A stretch of DNA of 64,000 bases from Ectopseudomonas khazarica. GTDB taxonomy: Bacteria; Pseudomonadota; Gammaproteobacteria; Pseudomonadales; Pseudomonadaceae. The DNA lies in the NCBI RefSeq assembly GCF_004521985.1, contig NZ_SBHZ01000003.1, positions 124,001 through 188,000 on the forward strand, written 5' to 3'. The number at the start of each line of letters is the position of its first letter. Positions within the stretch are counted from its first letter, which is position 1. The notes under the pieces are model-generated. The model saw only the letters and a list, made by a program, of their open reading frames with translations. It was not told the DNA's origin and did no database searches. Shown in pieces: positions 1-12,143 of the stretch. A program made the position numbers and the translations under genes.

Positions 1-217
1 CCTGGCCGACGGCCGAGATGAGGACCTGTTCGCCCACTACTCGGCCATCCAGATGGACGGTTATAAAACGCTCAAGGCCGGCCAGCCGGTCCGCTTCGAG
101 ATCGTGCAGGGTCCCAAAGGACTGCATGCCATCAATATCAGCGCGGTGACCGCCACTCAGGACGCCCCAGCGGCCGTACCCCAGGCGCAAGATATCGCGA
201 GCACTGTCGAAGTCTGA
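1..217 (+). CDS. cspD: Cold shock domain protein CspD, 3' part
   Basis: The reading frame is open from base 2 to the TGA at 215-217, giving 71 visible residues; the start lies left of the window. The segment DEDLFAHYSAI matches the RNP2-type strand of cold-shock OB folds, followed by a conserved GYKTLKAGQPVRFEIVQGPKG stretch. CspD-type proteins bind single-stranded nucleic acid and in E. coli CspD inhibits replication in stationary phase; that role is family knowledge. The tail after the cold-shock fold (about 25 residues, rich in A, Q and V) is longer than in CspA-type proteins, as is usual for CspD. Its position beside icd is the normal Pseudomonas arrangement, which supports the name. Confidence 0.85.
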   Translation, partial: LADGRDEDLFAHYSAIQMDGYKTLKAGQPVRFEIVQGPKGLHAINISAVTATQDAPAAVPQAQDIASTVEV

Positions 218-240
218 GCATCCTGGCAAATCGCCACAAG

Positions 241-270
241 AAGGCCGGTCATGTGACCGGCCTTTTTTTC
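241..270 (+). terminator. Bidirectional intrinsic terminator between cspD and icd
   Basis: An 11-bp inverted repeat (AAGGCCGGTCA / TGACCGGCCTT) with a 2-nt centre is followed by a run of seven T on the plus strand. It lies between the 3' ends of the convergent cspD and icd genes; on the minus strand the T tract is only partial, so it is best for cspD. Confidence 0.85.
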
Positions 271-291
271 ATGCGCTGATCGAGTATCCGA

Positions 292-1548
<1,257 letters not shown>

Positions 1549-1908
1549 GCTGGACTCCATCTTGTGGTTAGACAGTGTGCATCCCCGAGAGTAGCGCAAA
1601 CCGCTTGGCGAGACACATGTGCGAAGGTCTTATTCAACTGGGCATTCTGCGGCGAGGTGCCGCAGTGGTATACTGCTTAGGTGACTAACGAGTCATAAGG
1701 GGCGACCTGACTGGAACCAGACAGCAGCCTCTTGCAACCGGTAGACGGCCACCACTGCCTGCCGGTTCGAAATGCTCGACACTCTACGGGTGCATCCAAC
1801 ATCACCGCGGCGAGTCCTCGACCCGGCCCCACCATCCTGGGGCTCAAGCGCCTACCCGCGCAGGTCGAGTTTCTATGCGCGCTCAGCAAAGAAGAGAGTT
1901 AACCCTAA
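1549..1908. promoter_or_regulatory. 360-bp divergent icd/idh control region
   Basis: No convincing gene lies here. The region must hold promoters for both genes. For idh there is an extended -10 element, TGG followed by TATACT (1666-1674), predicting a start near 1681 and a leader of about 230 nt. A perfect inverted repeat CTGCGGC-gaggt-GCCGCAG (1647-1665) sits directly upstream of the -10, in the -35/spacer position, where a bound protein would block polymerase. Within the leader, AACCGGTAG (around 1736) and CTGCCGGTT (around 1760) can pair as a hairpin with one mismatch. No clear icd promoter was recognised. The promoter call is inference from motif and spacing. Confidence 0.5.
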
Positions 1909-4137
1909 ATGTCCACCCCTTCGAAGATCATCTACACCTTCACCGACGAAGCTCCAGCCCTTGCCACCTACTCGCTTCTGCCCATTGTGGAAGCCTTTGC
2001 CGCCTCGGCTGACATCTCCGTTGAAACCCGCGACATCTCTCTTGCTGGACGGATCCTGGCAAGCTTTGCCGACCGCCTGGACGCCGACAAGCGCATCGAC
2101 GACGACCTCGCCAAACTGGCCGAGCTGACCCTGCAGGCCGACGCCAACATCATCAAGCTGCCGAACATCAGCGCCTCCGTGCCGCAGCTCAAAGCTGCCA
2201 TCGCCGAACTGCAGGCGCAGGGCTACGCCATCCCCAATTTCCCGGAAGACCCGCAGAGCGAAGAAGACAAAGAAGTTCGCGCGCGTTACGCCAAGGTCCT
2301 GGGCAGCGCCGTGAACCCGGTCCTGCGTGAAGGCAACTCCGACCGCCGCGCCCCGGCCGCCGTCAAGGCCTACGCCCGCAAGCACCCGCACAGCATGGGC
2401 AAGTGGAGCATGGCCTCGCAGTCCCACGCCGACTACATGCGCGGCGGCGACTTCTTCTCCAGCGAGCAATCGATCACCATGGCCAAGGCCGGTGACGTGC
2501 GCATCGAGTTCGTCGGCAAGGACGGCAAGGTCGAAGTCAAGAAGCAACTCGCCCTGCAGGAAGGCGAAGTGTTCGACAGCATGTTCATGAGCTGCCGCAA
2601 GCTGCGTGACTTCTTCGAGAAGACCCTGCAGGACTGCAAGGAGACCGGCGTGATGTGGTCCCTGCACGTCAAGGCGACCATGATGAAGGTCTCCCACCCG
2701 ATCGTCTTCGGCCATGCCGTCAGCGTCTACTACAAGGACGTGTTCGACAAGTACGGCGACCTGTTCAAGGAACTGGGCGTCAACCCGAACAACGGCATCA
2801 GCAGCGTCTACGACAAGATCAAGTCGCTGCCGGCCTCGCAGCAGGAAGAAATCCTCCACGACATCCACGAGGTCTACGCCCATCGCCCGGAAATGGCCAT
2901 GGTCGACTCGGTCAAGGGCATCACCAACCTGCACATCCCGAGCGACGTGATCGTCGACGCCTCGATGCCGGCGATGATCCGCAACTCCGGTCAGATGTGG
3001 GGCAAGGACGGCAAGCAGAAAGACACCAAGGCCGTCATGCCGGAGAGCACCTACGCGCGCATCTACCAGGAGATGATCAATTTCTGCAAAACCAACGGCG
3101 CGTTCGACCCGACCACCATGGGCACCGTACCGAACGTCGGCCTGATGGCGCAGAAAGCCGAAGAATACGGCTCTCACGACAAGACCTTCGAAATGACCGC
3201 CGACGGCACCATGCGCGTCGTCGCTGCCGACGGCAGCGTGCTGATGCAGCACGAAGTCGAAGCCGGTGACATCTGGCGTGCCTGCCAGACCAAGGACGCG
3301 CCGATCCGCGACTGGGTCAAGCTGGCCGTCACCCGCGCCCGTCAATCCGCCACCCCGGCCATCTTCTGGCTGGACCCGGAGCGCGCCCACGACTGCGAAC
3401 TGCGCAAGAAGGTCGAGCTGTACCTGCAGGACCACGACCTGACCGGCCTGGACATCAGCATCATGGGCTACAACGAAGCCATCCGTGCCAGCATGGAGCG
3501 CCAGATTCGCGGCCAGGACACCATCTCGGTGACCGGCAACGTCCTGCGTGACTACCTGACCGACCTGTTCCCGATCATGGAGCTGGGCACCTCGGCCAAG
3601 ATGCTGTCCATCGTTCCGCTGATGGCGGGCGGCGGCATGTACGAAACCGGCGCCGGCGGCTCGGCACCCAAGCACGTGCAGCAGCTGGTCGAAGAGAACT
3701 ACCTGCGCTGGGATTCGCTCGGCGAGTTCCTGGCCCTGGCCGTGTCCCTGGAAGAAACCGGGATCAAGACCAGCAACGCCAAGGCCAAGGTTCTCGGCAA
3801 GACCCTGGACCAGGCCACCGGCAAGCTGCTGGACAACAACAAGTCCCCGGCGCGCAAGGTCGGTGAAATCGACAACCGCGGCAGCCACTTCTACCTGGCC
3901 CTGTACTGGGCCCAGGCCCTGGCCGCCCAGGACGACGACGCAGCCCTGAAGGCTCACTTCGCACCGCTGGCCAAGCAGCTCACCGAGCAGGAAGCCACCA
4001 TCGTTGCCGAACTGGCTGCCGTACAGGGCAAGCCGGCCGACATCGGCGGCTACTACCGCTCCAACCCCGAGCTGACCAGCAAGGTGATGCGCCCCAGCAA
4101 CACCTTCAACGCCGCTCTGGCCTCGCTGAACGCCTGA
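1909..4137 (+). CDS. idh: Monomeric isocitrate dehydrogenase [NADP+]
   Basis: Second NADP-dependent isocitrate dehydrogenase, of the large monomeric class (about 740 residues; here 742) that shares no close similarity with Icd. The N-terminus [20 protein letters not shown] and the segment NSDRRAP (residues 143-149; this segment contacts isocitrate in characterised monomeric enzymes) are diagnostic, as is [13 protein letters not shown]. The protein is cytoplasmic. It stands alone between its own upstream leader and a strong terminator, so it is probably a single-gene transcript. Having both isozymes back to back is common in Pseudomonas; the division of labour (carbon source, temperature, acetate growth) differs between species and cannot be read from sequence. 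Confidence 0.97.
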   Translation: MSTPSKIIYTFTDEAPALATYSLLPIVEAFAASADISVETRDISLAGRILASFADRLDADKRIDDDLAKLAELTLQADANIIKLPNISASVPQLKAAIAELQAQGYAIPNFPEDPQSEEDKEVRARYAKVLGSAVNPVLREGNSDRRAPAAVKAYARKHPHSMGKWSMASQSHADYMRGGDFFSSEQSITMAKAGDVRIEFVGKDGKVEVKKQLALQEGEVFDSMFMSCRKLRDFFEKTLQDCKETGVMWSLHVKATMMKVSHPIVFGHAVSVYYKDVFDKYGDLFKELGVNPNNGISSVYDKIKSLPASQQEEILHDIHEVYAHRPEMAMVDSVKGITNLHIPSDVIVDASMPAMIRNSGQMWGKDGKQKDTKAVMPESTYARIYQEMINFCKTNGAFDPTTMGTVPNVGLMAQKAEEYGSHDKTFEMTADGTMRVVAADGSVLMQHEVEAGDIWRACQTKDAPIRDWVKLAVTRARQSATPAIFWLDPERAHDCELRKKVELYLQDHDLTGLDISIMGYNEAIRASMERQIRGQDTISVTGNVLRDYLTDLFPIMELGTSAKMLSIVPLMAGGGMYETGAGGSAPKHVQQLVEENYLRWDSLGEFLALAVSLEETGIKTSNAKAKVLGKTLDQATGKLLDNNKSPARKVGEIDNRGSHFYLALYWAQALAAQDDDAALKAHFAPLAKQLTEQEATIVAELAAVQGKPADIGGYYRSNPELTSKVMRPSNTFNAALASLNA

Positions 4138-4152
4138 TAAGGCTTGAGCGTG

Positions 4153-4187
4153 AAAAGAACCCCGGCCCCGTGCCGGGGTTCTTTTTT
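4153..4187 (+). terminator. Intrinsic terminator of idh
   Basis: A 14-bp inverted repeat (AAAAGAACCCCGGC / GCCGGGGTTCTTTT) around a short loop ends in six T. It begins 15 bases after the idh stop codon. Confidence 0.92.
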
Positions 4188-4233
4188 ACAGCGCCCCCCC
4201 TGCCCCTCAACACTTCCCTGCGGAGCCAACGAC

Positions 4234-4674
4234 ATGCAGTGGCAACCCCATATCACCGTGGCCACGGTCATCGAAGACCAGGGCCGCTTCCTCTTCGTCG
4301 AAGAGTTCAAGGCCGGGCGCCTGGTACTCAACCAGCCTGCCGGACACCTGGAAGCCAACGAATCGCTGCGCGAAGCCGCACTACGTGAAACGCTCGAGGA
4401 AACCGGCTGGGACGTGGAGCTGACCGGCCTTCTGGGCATCTACCTCTACACCGCGCCAAGCAACGGCGTGACCTACCAGCGTGTGTGCTTCAGCGCCCGC
4501 CCGCTACACCATGACCCCGCGCGCGAACTGGACAGCGACATCAGCGGCATCACCTGGCTGAGCCGTGACGAACTGGCCGCGCAACCCGAACGCTGGCGCA
4601 GCGAGCTGGTACTGCGCTGCGTGGATGATTATCTGCAGGGTGTCAGCGGCTCACTGGAGCTGCTCCGTGACTGA
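4234..4674 (+). CDS. Nudix hydrolase, NudJ-like (146 aa)
   Basis: The Nudix box is visible as GHLEANESLREAALRETLEETGW (split: GHLEANES then REAALRETLEETGW), matching GX5EX7REUXEEXGU and so coordinating Mg2+ for pyrophosphate hydrolysis. Placement directly upstream of mnmA, together with the N-terminus HITVATVIEDQGRFLFVEE and the YLYTAPSNGVTYQRVCF segment, fits the NudJ family (thiamin-pyrophosphate and nucleoside di/triphosphate hydrolase in E. coli); the substrate here is not known. The ATG at 4234 is chosen because CGGAG lies 8 bases upstream; an open frame extends further left through the idh terminator and is not credible. mnmA follows after 109 bases. Confidence 0.88.
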   Translation: MQWQPHITVATVIEDQGRFLFVEEFKAGRLVLNQPAGHLEANESLREAALRETLEETGWDVELTGLLGIYLYTAPSNGVTYQRVCFSARPLHHDPARELDSDISGITWLSRDELAAQPERWRSELVLRCVDDYLQGVSGSLELLRD

Positions 4675-4741
4675 CCGTCGCGGCGGCAACGCCGATCCCG
4701 CGCACGCGGCGCGTCGTCGTGTGGGGCGGACCAAGGCTTTC

Positions 4742-4750
4742 TGGTAGACT
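4742..4750 (+). promoter_or_regulatory. Possible extended -10 element for mnmA
   Basis: TGG followed by TAGACT ends 33 bases before the mnmA ATG. There is no good -35 hexamer, so the case rests on the extended -10 alone. Confidence 0.35.
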
Positions 4751-4783
4751 CGGCAGCTTTTCAGGCTTCACTCGCAGATTCCC

Positions 4784-5896
4784 ATGCAAGCACCTAGCAC
4801 CCAACGCGTGATCGTCGGCATGTCCGGCGGCGTCGATTCGTCCGTTTCCGCCCTGCTGCTGATGGAACAGGGCTATCAGGTCGAAGGCCTGTTCATGAAG
4901 AACTGGGACGAAGACGACGGTACCGAGTACTGCACCGCCATGGACGACCTGGCCGACGCCCAGGCCGTATGCGAGCGCATCGGCATCAAGCTGCACACCG
5001 CCAACTTCGCCGCCGAGTACTGGGACAACGTGTTCGAGCATTTCCTCGCCGAATACAAGGCCGGACGCACGCCGAACCCGGACATCCTGTGCAACCGCGA
5101 GATCAAGTTCAAGGCCTTCCTCGACTACGCCCTGTCGCTCGGCGCCGACCTGATCGCCACCGGGCACTATGTGCGCCGCCGCGATATCGACGGCCGCACC
5201 GAGCTGCTCAAGGGACTGGACCCGAACAAGGACCAGAGCTATTTCCTGCATGCCGTCGGCGGCGAGCAGATCGCCAAGACCCTGTTCCCGGTTGGCGAGC
5301 TGGAAAAGCCGCAGGTACGCGCCATTGCCGAGAAATACGAACTGGCCACGGCGAAGAAAAAGGACTCCACCGGCATCTGCTTCATCGGTGAACGTCGTTT
5401 CAGCGACTTCCTCAAGCAGTACCTGCCTGCCCAGCCGGGCGACATCGAAACCACCGACGGCCAGGTGATCGGGCGCCATCACGGCCTGATGTACCACACC
5501 ATCGGCCAGCGTCAGGGCCTCGGCATCGGCGGCATGAAGGACGCCGGCGATGACCCCTGGTACGTGCTGCGCAAGGACCTGACGCGCAACGTGCTGATCG
5601 TCGGCCAGGGCAACGAACACCCCTGGCTGTTCTCCCGCGCCCTGCTCGCCTCGGAAATCTACTGGGTCAACCCGGTGGACCTGAGCAGCCCGCGTCGCCT
5701 GACCGCCAAGGTGCGCTATCGCCAGCGCGACCAGCTCTGCACCCTGGAGCAGAGCGAGAACGGCTACCGCGCCGTCTTCGACGAGCCGCAGCGCGCCGTC
5801 ACCCCGGGGCAGTCCGTGGTGTTCTACGACGGCGAGGTGTGCCTCGGCGGCGGCGTGATCGAAAGCGCAGAAGCCTGGCACGAGGACGCCCGATGA
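4784..5896 (+). CDS. mnmA: tRNA-specific 2-thiouridylase MnmA
   Basis: Puts sulfur on U34 of tRNA-Lys, -Glu and -Gln, taking persulfide sulfur from the Tus relay. The PP-loop SGGVDSS is at residues 14-20, followed by [16 protein letters not shown]. The two catalytic cysteines of the family are present, one in [12 protein letters not shown] and one in [12 protein letters not shown]. Length 370 residues is normal. The 3' end overlaps hflD by 4 bases (ATGA), indicating translational coupling. The C-terminal beta-barrel portion with [15 protein letters not shown] is intact. Confidence 0.97.
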   Translation: MQAPSTQRVIVGMSGGVDSSVSALLLMEQGYQVEGLFMKNWDEDDGTEYCTAMDDLADAQAVCERIGIKLHTANFAAEYWDNVFEHFLAEYKAGRTPNPDILCNREIKFKAFLDYALSLGADLIATGHYVRRRDIDGRTELLKGLDPNKDQSYFLHAVGGEQIAKTLFPVGELEKPQVRAIAEKYELATAKKKDSTGICFIGERRFSDFLKQYLPAQPGDIETTDGQVIGRHHGLMYHTIGQRQGLGIGGMKDAGDDPWYVLRKDLTRNVLIVGQGNEHPWLFSRALLASEIYWVNPVDLSSPRRLTAKVRYRQRDQLCTLEQSENGYRAVFDEPQRAVTPGQSVVFYDGEVCLGGGVIESAEAWHEDAR

Positions 5897-6513
5897 CCCC
5901 GCTTCAGGAGCAACTGGTTGCACTCGGCGCCGTGTTCGAAGCGGCCGTGCTGGCGGACAAGATCGCCCGCACCGGCCAGGTCAGCGAAGCCTCGATGAGC
6001 TGCATGCTCGGCAGTCTGCTGGTACGCGACCCGAAGAGCACGCTGGACGTGTATGGCGGCGACGACCTCAACCTGCGTGACGGCTATCGCGCCCTGATCA
6101 GCTCCCTGGAGCGCAATCCGGCCGCCTTGCAGCGCGAACCGCTGCGCTATTCCCTGGCCCTCATCGGCCTGGAGCGGCAACTCGACAAGCGCGACGACAT
6201 GCTGCAGATGATGGGCAGCCGTCTCGATCAGATCCAGCAGCAGGTGGAACATTTCGGCCTGGTGCACGACAACGTCATCGCGGCCTGCGGCGGCCTGTAT
6301 CAGGACACCATCAGCACCTTCCGCCAGCGCATTCAGGTGCATGGTGACATGCGCTTCCTGCAGCAGCCGAACAATGCCGCGAAGATTCGCTCCCTGCTGC
6401 TGGCCGGCATCCGTTCGGCACGCCTGTGGCGACAACTGGGCGGACACCGCTGGCAGCTGGTATTCAGCCGCGGCAAGCTGCTCAAAGAACTCTATGAACT
6501 GATGCGCACCTGA
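5893..6513 (+). CDS. hflD: HflD (YcfC) family lysogenization regulator
   Basis: The 206-residue product begins [25 protein letters not shown], the usual HflD N-terminus. In E. coli HflD is a peripheral membrane protein that binds phage lambda CII and affects its DNA binding and degradation; its host role is unclear. It normally sits between mnmA and purB, as here apart from one inserted transporter gene. The ATG overlaps the mnmA stop, which fixes the start. Most of the sequence is predicted helical, with no signal peptide. Confidence 0.93.
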   Translation: MTPLQEQLVALGAVFEAAVLADKIARTGQVSEASMSCMLGSLLVRDPKSTLDVYGGDDLNLRDGYRALISSLERNPAALQREPLRYSLALIGLERQLDKRDDMLQMMGSRLDQIQQQVEHFGLVHDNVIAACGGLYQDTISTFRQRIQVHGDMRFLQQPNNAAKIRSLLLAGIRSARLWRQLGGHRWQLVFSRGKLLKELYELMRT

Positions 6514-6515
6514 CC

Positions 6516-7379
6516 ATGAGCCCAGCCAGCCGCAGCGTCAAACCCCTCCAGGGTGCCCTGCTGCTGGCGCTCTCGGCCCTGTTGTTCGCCTTTACCGGCG
6601 TTGGTATTCGCGAGATATCCGTCAGCGTCAACAACGAGTCGGTGGTGTTCTTCCGCAACCTGGTCGGCGTGCTGTTCTTCCTGCCCCTGGTCCTGGTCCG
6701 CGGCGTCGCGCCGATGCGCACCACTCGCCTCAAGTCGCACCTGTGGCGCACCACCTACGGCCTGGCGGCGATGTACTGCTTCTTCTACGCCATCGCCCAC
6801 CTGCCCCTGGCTGACGCCATGCTGTTCACCTACTCGGCGCCGGTCTTCACCCCGCTGATCGCCCATCTCTGGCTGAAAGAGCCGCTGACCCGGCGCATGC
6901 TGGTCAGCAGCCTCGTCGGCCTGTGCGGCGTGCTGCTGGTGGCCAAGCCCAGTGCCGCACTGTTCGAGGGTGCCGCCCTGATCGGCCTGGCCGCCAGCCT
7001 GCTGGCAGCCTTCGCCTTCGTTTCCATCCGTGAAATGAGCGACAGCGAGCCGGCCACCCGCATCGTTTTCTACTTCTCGCTGTTCAGCGCGCTGTTTTCC
7101 GCCATTCCGCTGACCTGGAGCTGGCAGCCGCTGGACGCCACCCAGCTGGGCTGGCTCGTCGGCATCGGCCTGCTGGCCACCGCCAGCCAGATCATCATGT
7201 CCCGCGCCTACGGCCTCGCGCCGCCGGGGCTGATCGGCCCCTTCGCCTACCTGGCCATCGTCTTCGGCGGCATCATCGCCTGGCTGCTCTGGGACGAGAC
7301 ACCGGACACCCTGTCGCTGCTCGGCGCGGCGCTGATTTTCGCCGCCAGCCTGCTATCGGTCGCCAGACGCAGCGCATAG
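6516..7379 (+). CDS. EamA/DMT-family membrane transporter
   Basis: The 287-residue product shows about ten hydrophobic segments arranged as two EamA repeats (about 13-140 and 155-283), the second ending AWLLWDETPDTLSLLGAALIF, a typical DMT tail. Such proteins export or import small metabolites; the substrate here cannot be inferred. Translation begins two bases after hflD with no good ribosome binding site of its own, so it is probably coupled to hflD. From memory the same gene lies in this place in P. aeruginosa, so it is not a recent insertion. Confidence 0.9.
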   Translation: MSPASRSVKPLQGALLLALSALLFAFTGVGIREISVSVNNESVVFFRNLVGVLFFLPLVLVRGVAPMRTTRLKSHLWRTTYGLAAMYCFFYAIAHLPLADAMLFTYSAPVFTPLIAHLWLKEPLTRRMLVSSLVGLCGVLLVAKPSAALFEGAALIGLAASLLAAFAFVSIREMSDSEPATRIVFYFSLFSALFSAIPLTWSWQPLDATQLGWLVGIGLLATASQIIMSRAYGLAPPGLIGPFAYLAIVFGGIIAWLLWDETPDTLSLLGAALIFAASLLSVARRSA

Positions 7380-7501
7380 GCGGCGAAGCGTTGGTTTTCA
7401 TGTATGATATGCGCCCTTTTCTTCAGAGGTCGTCCTGGCGCGCGAGCCAAGGCCCGTTTCACCCAAGCAGGCCCGACGCAACGCGGCACCCGAACGACTG
7501 A

Positions 7502-8899
<1,398 letters not shown>

Positions 8900-8917
8900 G
8901 CGACACCAGCCTCGAGG

Positions 8918-8946
8918 ACGCCCGGCTGAGCCGGGCGTTTTTGTTT
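8918..8946 (+). terminator. Intrinsic terminator of purB
   Basis: ACGCCCGGCtgaGCCGGGCGT followed by a T-rich tract, beginning about 18 bases after the purB stop. Confidence 0.9.
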
Positions 8947-8977
8947 AAAGGTTTTTATCTATTTCAAGGGCTTACCG

Positions 8978-10144
8978 ATGAATCCTGATACTCCGCTGCA
9001 ATTGCTGGGTGGCCTCACAGCCCGTGAGTTCCTGCGCGACTACTGGCAGAAGAAACCGCTGCTGGTGCGCCAGGCCATCCCCGATTTCGAGAGTCCGATC
9101 AGCCCGGACGAACTGGCGGGGCTGGCGCTGGAAGAGGAAGTCGAATCGCGCCTGGTGATCGAGCATGGCGAGCGCCCCTGGGAACTGCAGCGCGGCCCGT
9201 TCAACGAGGACACCTTCCAGGACCTGCCGGAGCGTGACTGGACCCTGCTGATTCAGGCGGTCGACCAGTTCGTGCCCGAGGTCGCCGAGCTGCTGGAGGA
9301 CTTCAAGTTCCTGCCCAAGTGGCGCATCGACGACCTGATGATCAGCTTCGCCGCCCCCGGTGGCGGCGTCGGCCCGCATTTCGACAACTACGACGTATTC
9401 CTGCTGCAGGCCCATGGCCATCGCCGCTGGCAAGTGGGCCAGATGTGCGATTCCGACAGCCCGCTGCTCCCCCACGCCGATCTGAAGATCCTGGCCGAAT
9501 TCGAACCAACTGAAGAGTGGGTGCTGGAGCCCGGCGATATGCTTTATCTGCCGCCGTGCCTGGCCCACAACGGCATTGCCGAGGATGATTGCATGACCTA
9601 TTCCGTGGGCTTCCGCGCGCCAAGCGCTGCCGAAGTACTGACCCATTTCACCGACTTCCTCGGCCAGTTCCTGCCCGACGAGGAGCGCTACAGCGACGCC
9701 GACATCCAGCCGAGCGAAGATCCGCACCAGATCCAGCGCGACGCCCTGGAGCGCCTAAAGGCCCTGCTCAACGAGCACATGAGTGACGAGCGCCTGCTGA
9801 TGACCTGGTTCGGCCAGTTCATGACCGAGCCCAAGTACCCGGAGCTGGTCGCCGGCATCGAGATCGGTGAAGAGGATTTCCTCGGCGCCCTGGAAGATGG
9901 CGCGATCATCATCCGCAATCCCAGCGCCCGCATGGCCTGGTCGGAAGTCGGCGACGACCTGGTGCTGTTCGCCAGCGGCCAGAGCCGCCTGGTCACGGCT
10001 CGCCTGCGCGAACTGCTGAAGCTGATCTGCAGCGCCGACGCGCTGCATGTCGAGAACCTCGGCGCCTGGCTGGCCGACGACGAAGGGCGTACCCTGCTCT
10101 GGGAACTGGTCAAACAGGGAAGCCTGGGGTTCGCCGATGAGTGA
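8978..10144 (+). CDS. ycfD: Ribosomal protein arginine oxygenase (YcfD/RoxA, JmjC cupin)
   Basis: A 2-oxoglutarate/Fe(II) oxygenase of the cupin/JmjC type. The iron ligands are visible as His134-x-Asp136 in GPHFDNYDVF and His197 in PPCLAHNG. The segments SPISPDELAGLALEEEVESR and WRIDDLMISF are nearly identical to E. coli YcfD, which hydroxylates Arg81 of ribosomal protein L16, so the same role is likely. Length 388 residues includes the C-terminal dimerisation and winged-helix part. Its stop overlaps the next gene (start at 10137), opening a four-gene overlapped set. Confidence 0.93.
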   Translation: MNPDTPLQLLGGLTAREFLRDYWQKKPLLVRQAIPDFESPISPDELAGLALEEEVESRLVIEHGERPWELQRGPFNEDTFQDLPERDWTLLIQAVDQFVPEVAELLEDFKFLPKWRIDDLMISFAAPGGGVGPHFDNYDVFLLQAHGHRRWQVGQMCDSDSPLLPHADLKILAEFEPTEEWVLEPGDMLYLPPCLAHNGIAEDDCMTYSVGFRAPSAAEVLTHFTDFLGQFLPDEERYSDADIQPSEDPHQIQRDALERLKALLNEHMSDERLLMTWFGQFMTEPKYPELVAGIEIGEEDFLGALEDGAIIIRNPSARMAWSEVGDDLVLFASGQSRLVTARLRELLKLICSADALHVENLGAWLADDEGRTLLWELVKQGSLGFADE

Positions 10145-10562
10145 GATCACTGTCCGCGTGGCGGACTGGCATAAGGACAATGCCGAGCTGCGGCGGATTC
10201 GGGACACCGTTTTCGTCGCCGAACAGTCCGTTCCGCCGGAACTGGAGTGGGACGCCGAGGACGCCGATGCCGTGCATTTTCTCGTCGAGGAAGGCGACTA
10301 CGCGGTCGGCACGGCGCGCCTGCTGCCCGACGGCCATATCGGCCGCGTCTCGGTGCTCAAGGACTGGCGCGGCCTCAAGGTGGGCGAGACGCTGATGCAA
10401 GCGGTGATCGCCGAGGCGGAAAAGCGCGGCCTGCGTCAGCAAATGCTCACCGCTCAGGTGCATGCCACGCCGTTCTATGAAAGGCTAGGCTTCAGGATAG
10501 TCAGCGACGAATATCTCGACGCCGGCATCCCGCACGTGGACATGGTGCGCACCAGCCAGTAG
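10137..10562 (+). CDS. GNAT-family N-acetyltransferase (141 aa)
   Basis: The product carries the GNAT acetyl-CoA core: a beta-bulge strand HIGRVSVLKDWRGLKVGETLM (pyrophosphate-binding segment about 58-78), then AEKRGLRQQMLTAQVHATPFYERLGF. The substrate is unknown. The ATG at 10137 overlaps the ycfD stop by 8 bases and gives the compact N-terminus MSEITVRVADW; longer in-frame starts lie inside ycfD and are rejected. Pairing of a GNAT with the ribosomal oxygenase suggests a possible link to protein or translation modification, but that is inference. Confidence 0.88.
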   Translation: MSEITVRVADWHKDNAELRRIRDTVFVAEQSVPPELEWDAEDADAVHFLVEEGDYAVGTARLLPDGHIGRVSVLKDWRGLKVGETLMQAVIAEAEKRGLRQQMLTAQVHATPFYERLGFRIVSDEYLDAGIPHVDMVRTSQ

Positions 10563-10570
10563 AGGAAGCG

Positions 10571-11212
10571 ATGGACAACGAAGACGCCCCGGTCGATACG
10601 GACGATACGCAAGCGCCCAGCGAGCTGGCGGCTATCGAATTCGAGTCGCCGGGGCGTTTTGCCGTGCACAATCCCGAGCCCGTCACGCCAGATGCCGCGC
10701 AGTGGGAGCCGGCGCCCTTCATCCTCGGCCAGCACGAGCGCCTGGAGCGCTTCAGCCAGCCGCAGGAGGCCCGCGCCCACGTCCTGGCGCTGATCCAGCA
10801 GGCGCAGCGCAGCCTGTGCCTGTACAGCGACGATCTGGAGCCATGGCTGTATCACCACAGCAGCGTGCAGCAGGCCTGCACCCGCTTCCTGCTCTCCAGT
10901 CCGCGCGCTCGTCTGCGCATCCTGTTGCGCGATCCGACACGCGCGGTGAAGGATGGCCATCGCCTGCTCACCCTGTCACGGCGGCTGTCGTCCAATCTGC
11001 ATATCCGCAAGCTCAACCCCGATTACCCCAGTGACGAACTGGCCTACCTGATCGCCGACGACAGAGGCCTGCTGCTGCGCCCCGAGCTCGACCAGCAGGC
11101 CGGCTACGCGCTGTATGCCGACCCGGCGCGCGTGCGCCAGCGTCAGGCCCAGTTCGATCAGGCCTGGGATACCAGCATCACCGATCCTGACCTGCGGAGC
11201 TTTCTGCTATGA
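10571..11212 (+). CDS. Uncharacterised protein, possible PLD-like fold (213 aa)
   Basis: I do not recognise an assigned function. The first about 55 residues are acidic and proline-rich (DNEDAPVDTDD...), probably disordered. The rest contains AHVLALIQQAQRSLCLYSDDLEPWLY, LRILLRDPTRAVKDGH and LAYLIADDRGLLLRP, a strand/helix pattern like the phospholipase D-type domains that end some regulators, but without an HxK motif, so a catalytic PLD is unlikely. It starts 8 bases after the GNAT and overlaps the next gene by 4 bases. The same neighbour order exists in P. aeruginosa (from memory, PA2630-PA2633), so the set appears conserved. Confidence 0.75.
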   Translation: MDNEDAPVDTDDTQAPSELAAIEFESPGRFAVHNPEPVTPDAAQWEPAPFILGQHERLERFSQPQEARAHVLALIQQAQRSLCLYSDDLEPWLYHHSSVQQACTRFLLSSPRARLRILLRDPTRAVKDGHRLLTLSRRLSSNLHIRKLNPDYPSDELAYLIADDRGLLLRPELDQQAGYALYADPARVRQRQAQFDQAWDTSITDPDLRSFLL

Positions 11213-12018
11213 CCCTGCGCACGCTGCTCGCCACCCTGCTCCTTGGTCTGTGCCTGCCCCTGCATGCGGCGACGGAAGTGATACCACTGAACTACCGCAC
11301 CGCCGACGACGTGCTCGGCGTGGTGCAGTCGATGCTGGGCAACGAAGGCCGGGTCAGCGCCTATGGCAATCAACTGATCGTCAACGCATCGCCGGGCAAG
11401 ATCGGCGAAGTTCGCCTGCTTCTGCAGCAGCTCGACACCCAGCCACGCCGGCTGCTGATCACCGTGGAGAGCAGCGACAGCAATTACCAGAACGATCGCG
11501 GCTACCGCGTCGACGGCACGCTCAGCGCCGGCAACGCCGAGGTCCAGGTGGGGCGCGGCGAGGTGAATGGTCGTGACCAGGTGCACATCATCCGCCGCAG
11601 CACCGACAGCCGTGGTGGCGGCACCCAGCAGGTGCAGGCGACCGAAGGCTATCCGGCATTGATCCAGGTGGGCCAGAGCGTGCCGCTGACCACCACCAGC
11701 ACCGGCCCCTACGGCCAGGTCTATCAGGACACCCAGTATCGCGACGTGACGCGCGGCTTCTACGTGACGGCCAGCCTGTCCGGCGAACTGGTGCACGTGA
11801 CCATCAGCAGCCAGCGTGACCGCGTCAGCAGCAACCGCTCCAACGTGATCGACGTGCAGAGCACCGACACCCGCGTCAGTGGTCGGCTCGGCGAGTGGAT
11901 CACCCTGGGTGGCGTCAGCGAGCAAACCAGCTCCGACGGCCGCGACGTGCTGCGCCGTCACACCACGCAAGGCCGCGAAGACATGTCGCTGCGCCTCAAG
12001 GTCGAAGCCCTCGACTGA
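11209..12018 (+). CDS. Exported secretin N-domain-like protein (269 aa)
   Basis: A Sec signal peptide is visible at residues 1-21 (hydrophobic TLLATLLLGLCLPLHA). Next comes EVIPLNYRTADDVLGVVQSML and GNQLIVNASPGKIGEVRLLLQQLD, the pattern of the short N1-type domains of secretins. The segments VQATEGYPALIQVGQSVPL and LGEWITLGGV resemble the parts of secretins that lead into the pore, but a full secretin pore domain is too long to fit. It is probably a periplasmic or outer-membrane-associated protein; no pilus or secretion genes are near. The start overlaps the upstream stop (ATGA). Confidence 0.8.
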   Translation: MTLRTLLATLLLGLCLPLHAATEVIPLNYRTADDVLGVVQSMLGNEGRVSAYGNQLIVNASPGKIGEVRLLLQQLDTQPRRLLITVESSDSNYQNDRGYRVDGTLSAGNAEVQVGRGEVNGRDQVHIIRRSTDSRGGGTQQVQATEGYPALIQVGQSVPLTTTSTGPYGQVYQDTQYRDVTRGFYVTASLSGELVHVTISSQRDRVSSNRSNVIDVQSTDTRVSGRLGEWITLGGVSEQTSSDGRDVLRRHTTQGREDMSLRLKVEALD

Positions 12019-12143
12019 CCCCCGACCAAAGTCGCATGCCCCTTTCGCCCTGCGCAGCATGGACAGTGCGCGCAGCCCGCGAAATGCCTGAAACGCCCGC
12101 CCCATGGGCTGCCATCAATGACCAACCGGTCATCTACTGAATA

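Noticed and set aside
1873..3957. 694-codon minus-strand open frame across idh
   Set aside because: Antisense shadow of idh; composition dominated by V, G, D, H and L with no signal or motif.
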